Shown here: positions 9,930-21,557 of the stretch, one piece after another | Position numbering within the stretch: position 1 is the first letter of the stretch | Layout: every line of letters begins with the position of its first letter | Assembly (NCBI GenBank): GCA_009602735.1 | Contig: WELA01000984.1 | Span: 111,046-159,839, forward strand | DNA: 48,794 bases | Source of the DNA: Mesotaenium endlicherianum | Taxonomy: Eukaryota > Streptophyta > Zygnematophyceae > Zygnematales > Mesotaeniaceae | Reading direction: 5' to 3' | Made by a program: the position numbers and the translations under genes | Notes under the pieces: model-generated | Told to the model about the DNA's origin: nothing | The model's database searches: none | The model's input: the letters and a program-made list of their open reading frames with translations, nothing else

Positions 9930-11319
9930 AGCAGCATCGGGAGGGCAAGGGAATTAGGGGGCGTAAGCCTGTGGCGTTGTACGGGGCGGAGTGCGGTACA
10001 GACTTACGTAGTGGGCATCATCAAGCTGAAAGCCCACTCGTTTATGGACATCCTGTAAGCTGGCCTGCATAGCAGCCAGCTGTTGGTGCATGAAAAAATC
10101 ATACGGGGTGGTTCTAGAAGGAACGGGCCCTCCTTGGTAGGCGGACGCTAAGGGGACCCTGGCATACTAGAAGCACGTGGAACCGGCGCAAATACAGGTG
10201 GAGAAGGATACCCCACGGGTCCAGCCTGGTGAGGCTGAAACGGGTTGACTGCAAACCCAGCTAGTGAGGAGGGTTGAGCAGCGTAGTAAGGAATTACCTG
10301 AGCCAAGAGTGCTGTGTTGAAGAAGGCAGGTGGTATGGTGCCCTTACGCGGTCGGAAAACCCATCCTGAAAGCGTCTTTTGTGGGTGGAGTAGGAAGCAG
10401 TCATGGAGTGCATGGCCCTTTTGAGACAGTGATTACACATAGGCATGGTGGGCTTAGGCGCAGCGGCTGGACCAGTTCCCATGGGATTTTGAGGCGTCGC
10501 GACTACCTGCACCATGTTGGCTTCCACTGCCACCCCCTTAGTAGCCTTGCGCTCTGCTTGCGTTGCTGCTTAAATCACCTCTATCAAATTTCAATTTTAC
10601 CCACAAACACACATTCTAATTTCTAAACGCTACGCGTGTGTTCCTTAGTAAGGGCAAATTTGTGGTTTAGTGTGGCACACAAAGCGGGAGTGGCAACAAA
10701 GGCGCTAATAAAGTTGATAAAGGCGACGGAGACGTCCACATACATGCCCGTATTTTTGCTCAGCTGTTGGAATTGATCGAACTCTGTACCACATGTTGGG
10801 AGTCTTGCGGGGAAGTTGCTTGAAGTCCCGCGCGCAGCGATAACTTCCACCAAACTGGCGTATGCCAGGAGCGCTTCTTTGGCTAGGCCCAGTCCTTAGG
10901 GATCTACTGCCCAACTATCCACAAAAGCCAGTTCTTGCCTTCTCCCTGCTACTTGTACCCAGTCTTGTCTCGGGCCATCCTGCCTTAGCTCGGCGGCAAC
11001 CCCGACGTCGGACGCAAGAGGACCATCTTGTTGGGGGCGGATTGACTATCGAAACTGGCACAATATTGACAACTACCACATTAGCAGTAGTAGCTGCAGG
11101 AGCAGCTACTGGCGCTAGCAGTACAATTGGGAAATCTGGGATGGTGAGGATATTGTCCCTCCTGAACCGCTGATATAGCAACAAAGCTTTGCCACCCAAA
11201 TGTGTAGGCACAGTGTCAAAGTACCAATTGAAAAAAAGTTGATGGTTACGAGCAAGCAACATTGCCATAGATGCATCAAATTTTATGCACAAAGCGGGTA
11301 GTGATATGCCATCTGGCAT
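9930..11319 (-). pseudogene. Decayed minus-strand coding remnant, unknown
   Basis: Several short minus-strand open segments in different frames look protein-like but are unconnected. One at 10623-10853 reads TEFDQFQQLSKNTGMYVDV. One at 10915-11319 contains LCIKFDASMAMLLARNH. One at 10294-10533 has a CNHC pair. A segment near 10010-10110 reads FFMHQQLAAMQASLQDVHKR. The pattern suggests one old gene or transposon ORF with many frameshifts. I do not recognise a family and cannot exclude chance ORFs. Confidence 0.3.
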
Positions 11320-12323
11320 CAGTGTGCAGTGTAGGTTTGGTGGGAAACAGAAGTATTGGCCATCTCAGCAGCCATTTCTAACACAAATGAAGAGTTTTCC
11401 TCAAACTCCTCTACCAACTAACAGGCAGCAACAAAATTACACGGAGGACTCAGCACCGAAAGAGGCCGGGGAGGGAGGTAAGGAAGATTTACTTGCTCGC
11501 AACCAGACTCTTGGGGCGTATCCTCCGAGCTCTGATCTGGCGGCAGAAGCTTGACTAGCTCCTCCTGCTGATAAACTAGTACACTTTGGGTGCGGCCAAG
11601 AGTGAACAACATACACCCCGGCAAAGAGCAATTTTGAGGCGCGTTGTACCTGCCGGCTACAAGCTCTCAGACTCTAAGCTTGCGTTGCGTACCTCACTTG
11701 CAACTGTAAGAGTCTGCAACTTCCAAAGCGACCTCTCTCCAGTGACAGGCTTTGCTACAAGTCGCCGACGGGTTCTACGATCCAGGTGAGCTTACAGCTC
11801 CTATTGCCTGGTCTCTAACACCTAACCCTAGCGTGACACAGGTTAGCTTTTGTATGTAAGGGGCTAAAGCACAACAGGAATATCTATTCTAGCATCATCT
11901 ATCTGGCCTGGTTGAGCGAGAGGACTCAATTAGCGATGTCATGGCCAGACTTTGGGCTCTAGCGGCTAGAGTTAATGAACCCAACACGTCACACAAGTGC
12001 AACAATGGCGGCTCTACATTAAAGAAGAGTGGAGGGATAAACAAGTGCAATCGACCAAACATATCAATAAATTAAGGAGTGAAGTAGAGCTCTTACAAAG
12101 CATGTAGATTGAAAATACAAAAGCTAACACCAAAATGGTGTTATCGTCCTGTCGAAGTAGCGTGCCCGCGAAACACTTATATCCAACAACTATGCAAACA
12201 AAAGAAGTCCTACCTAACCGCATTAATGTGTCAACGTGTTATCTCCACTAGTGACACATTCAAACACTAGAATGGGACAAACGGGATAGGGCAAAAGGGA
12301 CGGATGGACGTAGTACTAGCGGC

Positions 12324-12372
12324 GCCCCATGGGTACCCCTACTCTCCTCAACCCCTAGCAATCCCATGGGGC
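12324..12372. repeat. Short inverted repeat (GCCCCATGGG arms)
   Basis: Arms GCCCCATGGG (12324-12333) and CCCATGGGGC (12363-12372) are perfectly complementary across a 29-base loop. Each arm also contains the palindrome CCCATGGG. No adjacent feature explains it. Confidence 0.5.
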
Positions 12373-12924
12373 ATGCCCTGCGGGATTGCCTATCGTACAT
12401 GAGAACTTAGCCATGGACAGTGGTGGATACCACTTGGTATACCAGCGTTGACCCTACAGACAAGCGAACCTAAGGGTCGACCTCCACATGTGTGGACGGC
12501 TAGACCACGTGTGAAGGTAAAGAGTGAGCGCAATATCCGGGAGGAGCCTCGCAGCTGCTCAGTAGCAGATCCTCGTGAGCGGATCGTAGGCCCAAGTGCT
12601 CACCACAATTGTTTATGAAATAAGCGCTCCCTACCACCCTAACCCGACAGACCCCTAAGTCATGTGAACACCCTCAACACTCTGACAATCCAGGCTAGAC
12701 ACCAAAGGGACTTGACAACAATAAGCATGACACTCACAAACAACGATGTTGTTTGAGTATGTGTGCGCAAGTTTGCTTCTTTTGTTAAGGCCCCTTCATT
12801 TAAAAATTGTGAGAGCCAACCTCCGCTCTCTTCAAAGTACCCGTTTGTGTAACTAAGCAGTCGCTTTTGACCGTGCGTGCTTGTTTGATCGTGGGTCCTT
12901 GACAGTTTGTTGTTTGGTTCAGAA

Positions 12925-13151
12925 CCTAGTTTTGAAATTCGGATACAGCGCATACGGATTCGCCAATTTGCCGTACGTACAGAAAGTGAGAGTCAAACCT
13001 GTACGTTAGACGCCAAAATACGTGAGTGTCGGTGGAATAACCCGACTATAAATCGAAAATAAATCAAAAATTTGGTTATACGCCAATACGGAGTATTGCA
13101 ATACGTATGATTGGGCCAAAAGAGGCTGTACGAGAGTATTATAAAACTAGG
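12925..13151 (-). mobile_element. hAT-like MITE, copy 1
   Basis: This 227-bp non-coding element is bounded by CCTAGTTTT and its inverse AAAACTAGG. It is the inverted counterpart of the 219-bp copy at 18773-18991, matching along its length, for example at the block with GTATTGCAATACG. The flanking 8-mers GTTCAGAA and GTTCAAGA agree at 6 of 8 positions and look like a decayed 8-bp target duplication. It encodes nothing and would depend on a transposase elsewhere. Confidence 0.8.
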
Positions 13152-13619
13152 GTTCAAGATGGGCCGGGAATGTCCAAGCGGATCCTCAAAAGTTTTACTG
13201 GGCTCGCAACTCATAACCGTTCCTTGCGCCAAGTGGTTGTCCTCTTTCTTTGTGAGAGAATGGTCTGGCGCAGAGCGGCCATGGTTGCCATGGCGGGGCT
13301 TCAACCTCGCGTGGCACCATTGAGGCATGTAGACGAGGTTGTGGTGTGGACGCTCTCATGCGAATAAAACTTTCAAGCAAAAACTTTGGGAGACAGTGGG
13401 AGATGGCGGGTGGGGTTGGACAGGAGCTTTGCCGCCGTAGCTCACAGCTTGGTTCTTGTGGGTTATGGCTCGGCATGTAGTAATCTCCATGAGAATCATT
13501 TTGTTTCAGCGTCAATGTTTGCCGTGACCCATCGACTTTTTGTGACGCGTAATTTGTCATCATTTCTTGGGGCGCTTCGTGTGGAAGTTCGCGGAACCCC
13601 ACCAATTTGAAACTTGCGA
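13152..13619. other. Non-coding interval
   Basis: I see no supported gene. The short open frames overlap one another on both strands without family signals. The segment separates the MITE from the LTR fragment that follows. Confidence 0.4.
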
Positions 13620-13977
13620 TCAAGGGGTGTTGTGCCTAACCACGTCGAGACCAAGGCACGTGTGATGCCTTCCAGCATGTGTACCATTGACCTAGTTAAC
13701 GTGTCGGTAGTCCTTGGACCTTCACGCGTGTGTCCTTTGCCTGGTCAATTGGTTGGTGCATCCCTGCACGTGAGGACTACACTTGGTCGATTGACCTTCA
13801 CACGTGTGTCAGTGACAGATTTTGTGTAGCTGACCATTTGTGGTCATTTTGCATTGGCACAAGCTGGTTTAAGGATTAGCACTTGGTGTTTTCCACACCA
13901 AGTCTCTTTTCTTTCTTAGTTCCGTTCTCATGATTGTACAACTTGCAAAACGTTTCGGCCTGCCTAACTCTCCTTAC
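13620..13977 (-). repeat. LTR fragment (Z) of the methyltransferase-type gypsy family
   Basis: Read on the minus strand it begins TGTAAGGAGAG at 13977, matching the LTR start at 21556 and resembling that at 28237. Its body aligns with 18597-19050, sharing GTGCCTAACCACGTC, GGTTGGTGCATCCCTGCACG and TGTAGCTGACCATT. It lacks the MITE found in the other copy and so supplies the empty site. It joins the next LTR copy head to tail at 13977/13978. Confidence 0.7.
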
Positions 13978-15093
13978 AAGGACAAAAGCGTCTTACTTCC
14001 ACATAAGCTTTCACCCAAGTTGAATGGCATGCAGATAAATAAAGTCTAATTTGTAGAAATCAGGTCTAAGCAAATCAGCAAGCAACACCAGATTTCAGAG
14101 AAAATTGCCCACTAGGGCTTTTGCTTGACTTCACAAAATTCCAGCTTACAAAACTCTAAACTCACAACATCTATACCTGCCTGGCCTGAGCCTTTCGCTC
14201 TTTTGCCACGCCTAACACTTCTTCATTGTTGGCTGGCTCATTCAGTTCTTCACCGAGGGCTTTCTTGCTAATTTTCTCTTACTTTTCAACAATTTGACTA
14301 TTGAGACTTCTGAGAACTTAGATTCTAACACGGGACTCACGAGTCACCATTCTATGTGCTCTTTGCACGCTTGTGGTGTTTGGTCCAAAATTGCGCTAAA
14401 ATCTCTCTAGCAGATCTTGTGTGCAAAATCTCTAACAAGAATTCTTTCTTGAAAACTCCTAGCTTCAACTTTCTATGGTATAAAGCATGAGAATGGAGGC
14501 AAACATCTTCAGCGTCTTGAATCCCTGGAGCCTTGGGAGCTCCTTTCTCCTTCTTCTTTGCGCATTATCTTCCTTCTTCTCTCTCTCTCCTTCACCTTCT
14601 AAATTCCCTGGCAAAAATGTGCGAGGAAAGAATGAGGACAGAGTGTGCAAGGCTCATGCCTATCATAGGCACCACGCATGTGCTCTCTCTTGAAAGCGTC
14701 GTGACTTAGTCACCGATTAACATGCATGCACGGCTCACAGCGATCATTCTTGAGACTTCAATTTTGTTGCGTCACTCAACCTGCTTGCAAGCCTTGTGAC
14801 GGTCGCGCGTGCTGGCTTAATCTTTTGGTCAGCGTCCACGCCTTTGTGACCATTGAGCCTATGTCTCTTAACGTGGCAGCTCCGTTGTGGCAACCTTGTT
14901 GAGGGGCCATGGCTGAGCTGGCCTGCACTCTCAGCGCAGCCTCACTTGGCAATCACAAAGATGGCTGCTTTATTAGCTCTGCCTGACTTGGCAGCTGCTG
15001 GCTTGGACCATTTGCAGGTCCTAGTGGGGTCAGCCTTGCAATCGACCTGGCTTTGTCAAAACCCCACCCATTGCTTCTTGACATATTTGACTT
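13978..15093 (-). repeat. LTR copy A, left part
   Basis: This segment is a close direct repeat of 24995-26110, with shared blocks such as GCGTCTTACTT, TTTCACCCAAGTTG and GTGGGGTCAGCCTTGCAAT. It is interrupted at 15093 by the TIR element and resumes at 18441. No gene is supported; the short frames seen in it are conserved only because the LTRs are similar. Confidence 0.75.
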
Positions 15094-15962
15094 CACATGC
15101 ACCACGCGCAGGCCGAATTACGCGACACTAAATTTTGGCGCTGGGGGTACCAATTCGATACCGATCGGTCTCACTCGCGACTCTTTTGACAAAGTTAAGA
15201 ACGCGTTGCAGCAGCTCACTTCTTTATAATCTTCTTTATAATTCTTTGTACACACTCTTAGCACTTACAACTCCTAATTAGAAGTTGTTAAGCACTTAAG
15301 GAGAAACACTTCACAACAAAGAAAAAGACTTGAGACGAAGTGTGGAGGCATTTACGACTAAATGAAAGTGGCGGATTCACAAGAGTAGAGCCTATAAAAG
15401 GTAAATTATGGCTCTTCTTGCTGCACTCCCGCCCCGTTAACTTTTAGTACTGTTAATTGTAATGTTTGTTATTTGCTTTGAAAAAACCGCAAATGGGTTT
15501 GGGACATTTCCACCCCGTGAATTTGTGGACATATCCGTATAAACATATTTAGAGATGGTTTTGTGAGGAGGGGTACGAGCGACCTTGGAAACGCAGGGAA
15601 GTGTAAGTGTCAACATAAGCAGCATAAGAAGGGAAGAAACATCATTCTTACTTCACTTTTGCCTTGGGGGCAGGTTGGGGGCAAATTAGGGGGGCAGATT
15701 TGAGGATATTCATTATTTGTTTACACAACAAGTTTTAATACTTACCTGAGCAGTAGTAGTCCAGTATTAGTACTACATTACTCATACATTACTCATTATT
15801 CACCTCTTTACTTCTTTTCTTTCGGGGTGGGGCTAGGACTGTCAAACCAGGCCAAAAAGATCGCCCTCTATAACATGGGCATCATTCCCCAACTACTGCA
15901 GCAACTGTGGTGCAGCAAGAGGTGTGGGACTTACCTACTGTCTGTAGTGCAACAAGTCTTTC

Positions 15963-16876
15963 ATGCGGGCTGTAGAAGTGGACCCTATGGGCTGGCTTGT
16001 TAATTATAGAATACGTGTCTATAAGAGGATAGACTCTACTCCTCAAGCAAGTGTCCGCACTAGTGATGTGAATGTGCCTAAGAACTTGTTTGAGACTCTT
16101 CTTGCACATGTAGGCAAAGAATTTTCCCACTGGGCTACCAAATTGCTTCCAAAATCAGGAGAGGTGGTAGCTATTGTGCCCCCTTTTTTCATAGAATGGA
16201 GGATGAACAAGTTTGGAGAGAAATCTTTCACATTAAAGTTTTCATATTCAGTTTTAAACATGAGGGGGCATGTTGTGATGGCCCTTGACCAATGTTGTGA
16301 TAGACTTTTTTGGAAGGCACGTCATCATATTGACACTAGCACTCATATACAGTATAGACTTGCAGATTACCCTCTTAGGACGCATGCACATGGGCTTGAA
16401 GTTAAGGATGCCATGATAGAAGCAACACAACTTGCAAGAGCTAACCTGCTACAGAAGGAACAACAGAGGATTAAAAGAGAGAGAGAGAGAAGTATAAGAG
16501 AGCTTATGAGTTGCAAGAAGCTGCTGATTTAGCAACTCGTGAGTTGAGAATGCAAAGGTCACAGGATCTGCGCATACCTGCTGAAAAGAAACCAGATTTT
16601 GATCCTACTTCTGCACCTTAACCTCCTACTACCTCTAAGCTAGCTAAACAAGCTGCTATACAAGTCATGAGAGAGGCAAGAGCTAAGGTTGCAAATGAAG
16701 TGAGGCAAGTGCTTCAACACAGAAAAGAGGAAGACAGGTTGATTGCGCAACATGAGAAGGAGCATGCTCAAGCAATTCAAGCTTTGGTAAGAGAAGGCAA
16801 GCACTTGTCATCAAAAGAGCTTATGAAGAGAGCGCGCAAGGTAGCTGCCAACAAGAGAAGCACTCCAGCTATTTAG
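15963..16876 (+). pseudogene. Unknown protein gene inside the TIR element (frameshift and stop)
   Basis: The ORF from ATG 15963 has a globular N-terminal part with motifs such as GWLVNYRIRVYKRID, HVGKEFSHWATKLLP and VVAIVPPFFIEWRM. A charged helical region follows (LARANLLQKEQQRIKRERER). The frame slips inside a GA repeat near 16472-16490. In the new frame a coherent helix continues (YELQEAADLATRELRMQ), then meets TAA at 16619-16621 and continues to 16876 with another Arg/Lys/Glu-rich coiled coil. Undamaged, the product would be about 300 residues. I recognise no transposase motif, so it may be an accessory or captured gene. No clear upstream exon was found. Confidence 0.5.
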
Positions 16877-18440
16877 ATGAGCTGCATATATACATATTGT
16901 ACATTTGATTAATATTTCCTTCCTACACTAAGCATGTATTCCACCTACTCTACTTCTCCACCTGCTTCTTTTATGTCTGTTGGATCAGATCTTGTTAAAA
17001 TTGGTGCCAGTTGTCGTCGCTTAAACACCACTTTCTTCCTCTTTTGTCTTTCATTTTTACTCGATGATAGCTTTATGATGAATGGTAGCTTCTGTATGAA
17101 TGTGTACAAAGTTATAGGCGGATTGGTAGGTAGGAAGGTGGTAAAATATTGGTTCAGCAGATTTTTGGTATTTTTTGATTTTTTGATTCTAAATAATATT
17201 TTTTGCATTTTTGGGAAAAATTGTATTTGAGAATGTAGAATTCACTTCTGCCTACACACCAAATTTGTGGCATAGATTGAAATGCACATGTAGCAGGACT
17301 TATGAGGGTGAGAGAACTCAAATGTCATTTTTACTTGTACTTTTCATTAAACTTCAAAAAACTCTCAAAGTTTGAAAACACCTTCAAATTTTAAACTTGA
17401 AACTGTTATGCAATCCTCTTACATAGAAGAACAGTCTTGAAAATTTATAGCATTAAACAATGCTGGGTTGTTAACATATGCCACTGAACACATGCATTAA
17501 AGAGAGTCACCTTTCAAGAAGTAAACGACTTCTCGCATACTTTTGCATATATACCTCATGGGCCCTATCTTGGGCTGTGGTGCTTAGAATGGACTGTAAC
17601 TTGACCATTAGCACTATGGGAAGGTACAAAATCTAGTGGGATCATGTTCAAATCCATTCTCCAAGTATTTTTGCATTGTACGAACTGGCATGCTTCACAT
17701 GTGCGAGAAACTCCACATGTCATTTTGGAGGCTCACAGCCTGGTGTAGTTTGATGCAAACTGATTTTTTTTTAAAATCATGACTACCCAGTTGGGTCCTT
17801 AATGCCTCTTCAAAATTTGGGGGGAATCAAGAAGTGGAGTACAAGTTACGGCCATCTGTATGAAGTGATAAAGAGTGCAACATGTAACATTTTTCGAATT
17901 CTTGCTTACTTTTGCAAATTTCAGTTCGTGTGCATATCTTGGGTCTCAATGAATGGAATGACCCAAAACCTCACCAACAGCTCTATGAGGGCATGAAAAA
18001 ACAATTTGCGAATCCGCACTACACATATACCGCATTTTACGAATTGCCACTCTTCACATGTGTAAAAATCGCCCATACCTTGAAGAAATTATATGAAAAA
18101 TAAAATTTTATTTTATTTTCTGCCTATCTATGAGGATTCTTAGTAGCCTCTCAAAAAAAGGAGTCAATCATGAAATCTTTGGACAACTGATGGTCATTTG
18201 TATGAAGCAGCAAGAATGAGACAAAGTGAGAATTTCCACTTTTGTCGACAAATTTTTCACTTTCACTAAAAGTGCAGCAACTTATGAAGAATATGTCAAC
18301 TGTGTTTGAAACTTTAGGGAGGTCTACATACATGGGTTGTCTATGAGAATCTCAAATTTCAGACCATTTCGACAAAACCGCCACAAATGGCGCTAAAAGG
18401 TACCTGAGTGTCCAAAAAATTGGCATTTGGGCTGCATGTG
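16877..18440. repeat. A+T-rich tail of the TIR element with degenerate internal repeats
   Basis: No gene is visible. Loosely similar segments recur near 17640-17740, 17830-18070 and 18175-18330. They share elements such as CATCTGTATGAAG / CATTTGTATGAAG, CTTCACATGTG and TACGAAYTG. They look like old direct repeats rather than coding sequence. Confidence 0.4.
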
Positions 18441-19052
18441 TTGTCACTGTCACTCTCACGTGTGACTTGACTTGTGCTTTCAGTGTTGACTTTCACACAT
18501 CAACAATTTGGTCGGTGAGTTGATGCTGACTTTTCGTACCTGAGGCAATCGTAACTCGCGCCACGCGTCCAACTGGTGATAGCCGCGACAGACTTCGTGC
18601 CTAACCACGTCAAGACCAGGGCACGTGTGATGCCTTCTAGCTGCCAGCACAAGTGGCATCAATCTAGTTGACGCGTCAGTGGTCTTTTACACGTGTGTCC
18701 TTTGCCTGGTCCATTGGTTGGTGCATCCCTGCACGTGAGGAGTTAACCTAGTCGATCAACCTTCACACGTATCCTAGTTTTAAAATACTCCCGTACAGCA
18801 TCTTTTGGCCAAATTGTACGTATTGCAATACTCCGTATCGGCGTATAACCAATTTTTTGATTTATTTCCGATTTATAGTCAGTTTATTCCACCAACACTC
18901 ACGTATTTTGGCGTATTCCAACGTACAAGTTTGACTCTCACACGGCGAATCGACGAATCCGTATGCGCCGTATCCGAATTTCAAAACTAGGACACGTATG
19001 TCATTTGGTGACATAGTTTTTGTAGCTGACCATTGTTGGTCATGTCGTGCAT
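18441..19052 (-). repeat. LTR copy A, middle part
   Basis: The alignment with copy B (26125 onward) resumes at GTCACTGTCACTCTCACG and continues through the block shared with 13630-13850. The MITE at 18773-18991 sits inside. The right boundary, where another family's LTR fragment begins, is approximate. Confidence 0.7.
18773..18991 (+). mobile_element. hAT-like MITE, copy 2, with perfect 8-bp target duplication
   Basis: This 219-bp element has inverted CCTAGTTTT ends. The flanks are ACACGTAT at 18765-18772 and ACACGTAT at 18992-18999, an exact 8-bp duplication typical of hAT elements. The paralogous LTR fragment at about 13800-13807 reads ACACGTGT without an insertion, giving a natural empty site. 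It is inverted relative to copy 1. Confidence 0.9.
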
Positions 19053-21447
19053 TATGAGGTCGGACGCGTCTGATCTATGTTAGCAACACACAAGCGGCAA
19101 GCAAGACTTGCTATGATGAAAAGCAAAATGCATGCGGCCTTATGGCCAAAAAGAAGGTCAAATGTCAAATGTTTTAATTCGTGTACTCTCCAAAGTGAGC
19201 ACCTCAAGACTGTGATCTGGTAGGAAAACAACTAATGAAGTCTGGCCCAAAAGGTCACTAGAAGCACATCATGATCTTCAAGAGTAGTCCTATGGCAGGG
19301 TTTAAGCTGTGGCTTTGCTCACCACTTGTGAAGTTCTTCTAGTGACTGGAAGCCAGGAGGGCTTGCTCTTCTCAAGAGAGAGACTCAGTGGTCCTGAAAA
19401 CACCAGAGATGAAAGTGTAAGCTTTACTAATAACTCTGCAACTTCCAGCTGGCATAATTGACTTCTAAAAAGATGTCCTTCTAAGGGCATCTACTACTAT
19501 ATACTCCCTACAAAACCGGCGCTGAAGGCGGCGGATTCAATGCACATAGTCACACTAGGAGGCTGTAATGAATCAGTTCATTATTTATTTAATGAATTGC
19601 ATATACAAACATAACACTAAATAAGTATAATGTCTATATACTCACATGTGCGAGTTCATCTAAAAGAATGTATGTCGATGTAATGCGAGTTTACTTACTT
19701 TGTCAGAAAAAGTCAGCAAGGTCACTTTTGTACCATAGTGTAGTTTGCTGACTTTGTTGAAAAGGTCAACAGGATGACTTTTGTATCATGGTGTAGTTTG
19801 CTGAGATTTATATATCAGTTATATACAGGATATAATATTAGTAGGTTGACATATAGTAAGCTCGCTTGATATTAGTCAATATACTTAGCTTCAGTACGCT
19901 GAGGATAGACATATTCATTTAGATTGTTATTTGTAGATTGGCACACGTGACCGAAGTATACTGAAAGTTGGGAGGTCGACTGAGATTCGGTAAACCGATG
20001 TCCTACCAGTGTGGTTAACTCCTGGGTAGGCGGAGCCGTCGTCAGTCAACTGAACAGTTAGGACTTCAGTCAACCGACCAATTAATATGGTCGTTATACC
20101 TAGATCCGTGGGTCCCAACTTAACGGGTTTCCCACGAAACGGCGCACCTTGCGCCGTGGTCAACCAGGCGGTCACTAGGTACATAGCAGGCTGGGATCTC
20201 GTGGTCCCTCATTCTGGACAGTAGGCTTTACAGTCGGATTTCTACTTGCAAGTCATGTGTGCACTTTTTGGGTTCGTTTTAATGACCAGCCTTCACGGAT
20301 ATTGACATGGCTGCTTTGTCTGCGCTCCAAATGGAGCGGACTAGGACTTTTCGGAAAGGTCTCGTCAAGATGCATCCGTTGCCGTTAAGTCTTTTCAATT
20401 TGGAGTAGTATTGGCAGAGATATGCCCTCTGACATTTTGGGGTCACATAGCGGACAGATTCCATGGTTTTGCACCTAAGTCAGTGGGATGTGTTTTAGCT
20501 ACATTATGGTCACCTGAATGAGAGCGCCTTTGCTATTCAGTCCCCTGATGTTGTGCTTGTGCTATACATGCTTGCATGCCTGGTAGGCAAGAGGCCATGA
20601 GTTTCTAAAGGAGAAGCTCAAGTCCTCCAGCTCGCCTCTTACTTGTGTCTCGTGTCAGTGTGCAACTATGGCACACTACGGTAAATGAGTCAAGGGGTGT
20701 AGATGAGTAAATGGAATTCATTATGAGGGCGAAGATCGCTCCCTGATTTCCCACGCTTCCACCTATCTCTGATCTTATATATTTAAATGAAATATATTAA
20801 TCTTGATAAGCAAGATTCATTTCAGAGGCTCTCCTAGGTCCACGAAAGTGGAGGTAAGGCAAGTACTAGCTCTCCTATTGGCTAAGCATAACACACACCA
20901 ATCAAATACAGTGCAAGGAAGAGGATGCGTGACTCTCATTGGTGGAGCTTACCTCAATCAATGCTACCTAGATAATGCCTCAAAAGTGGATCTGAAACGT
21001 AAGGAAGCTTCCTCTAGGAATGAGTGATGCAATCACCAAGTTATAGCTCCAATGGTGCTCATATACTATGCTAATGCATGCTAAGTGTATTTTATCAAGC
21101 TCGCGAATTTGTGTGCTACTGGCTAGAGGTCCTTGGAGTCGCGAAGAGCCAACAATGTGACCTTTGGGAACATTGAGTCACAAAGTGGCCCTTGGTGAAG
21201 TCCGCTAGGGGCCGGTAGGTGGCGCGGACTAGATTGCGAATATCTCGCTCGACACTTGACCAAATGGCGTGCAACCGATGTCATTCGGAAGGTGACGCGA
21301 CGCTCTACACTTTAGCGATTTGGAATGCTAGCAAAGGTCACAATATGAATGCGTGAAGCAAGGCCAAAGTCGGCTCTGCTAGGTCGACGGTCGACGCACG
21401 TGTGTCTCGTCTGGGGCAACGGTCCCAACCTAATGAGTCATGACAGT
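19053..21447 (-). repeat. LTR/leader fragment of the element-4 family, inverted, split by a solo LTR
   Basis: The segments 19187-19563 and 20825-21440 are the reverse complement of 39657-40646. Shared blocks include GGAGAGTACAC, CCTACCAGATTACGGTC/GTCTTGAGGTGCTCAC and CATTTGGTCAAGT.TCGAGCGAGATA. The terminus at about 21440 (minus-strand TGACTCATTAGG) corresponds to the element-4 LTR start TGATTTATTGAG. The part 19053-19186 has no match to element 4. The fragment interrupts LTR copy A; its exact edges are uncertain. Confidence 0.75.
19564..20824 (+). repeat. Solo LTR related to CV1, with 5-bp target duplication
   Basis: It starts TGTAATGAATCAG and ends GATTCATTTCA like the CV1 3' LTR. It is flanked by GAGGC at 19559-19563 and GAGGC at 20825-20829. 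The uninterrupted homologue near 40265-40280 carries the site once (minus-strand GGAGGCTCTCC), confirming insertion. No internal retroelement sequence is present, so it arose by LTR-LTR recombination. It contains no supported gene. Confidence 0.9.
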
Positions 21448-21556
21448 CATCCTCCACTGGCACAAGCCAATTTGAGGGTTAGCACTCAGTGTTTTCCACA
21501 CCAAGTCTTTTTCAAGATTGAACAATTTTAAAAAGGTTTCCGCCTACCTAGCTCTC
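21448..21556 (-). repeat. LTR copy A, start of the 3' LTR of element 5
   Basis: On the minus strand this begins TGTAAGGAGAGC at 21556, right after the purine-rich GCAAGGGAAGGG. It aligns with the right end of fragment Z (13860-13977), sharing TGGCACAAGC and GTGTTTTCCACACCAAGTC. Confidence 0.75.
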
Positions 21557-21557
21557 C

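Larger units (their letters stand above)
9864..12924. other. Gene-poor interval with decayed minus-strand coding traces
   Basis: No intact gene is visible. Only short open segments remain on the minus strand, between about 9930 and 11320. From 11600 to 12640 I see no coding structure beyond a short plus-strand trace near 11880-11980 and an inverted repeat at 12324-12372. From 12650 to 12924 I see nothing recognisable. Confidence 0.5.
15094..18440 (+). mobile_element. Unclassified TIR DNA element, 3.3 kb, inserted in LTR copy A
   Basis: LTR copy A aligns with copy B up to about 15093 and again from 18441, so the 3347 bp between are an insertion. Its ends are inverted: CACATGCACC on the left and CACATGCAGC on the right when read from outside. 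Subterminal GACACT and GGTACC blocks are also shared. A TT dinucleotide flanks both sides, the only target duplication I can see. It carries one decayed ORF and degenerate internal repeats. I cannot assign a superfamily. Confidence 0.55.

Noticed and set aside
14465..14693. Short overlapping ORFs on both strands, with similar ones at 25432-25762 and 27070-27372
   Set aside because: They recur only because LTR copies A, B and C are homologous. Lengths and frames differ between copies and no domain is visible, so I treat them as LTR sequence.
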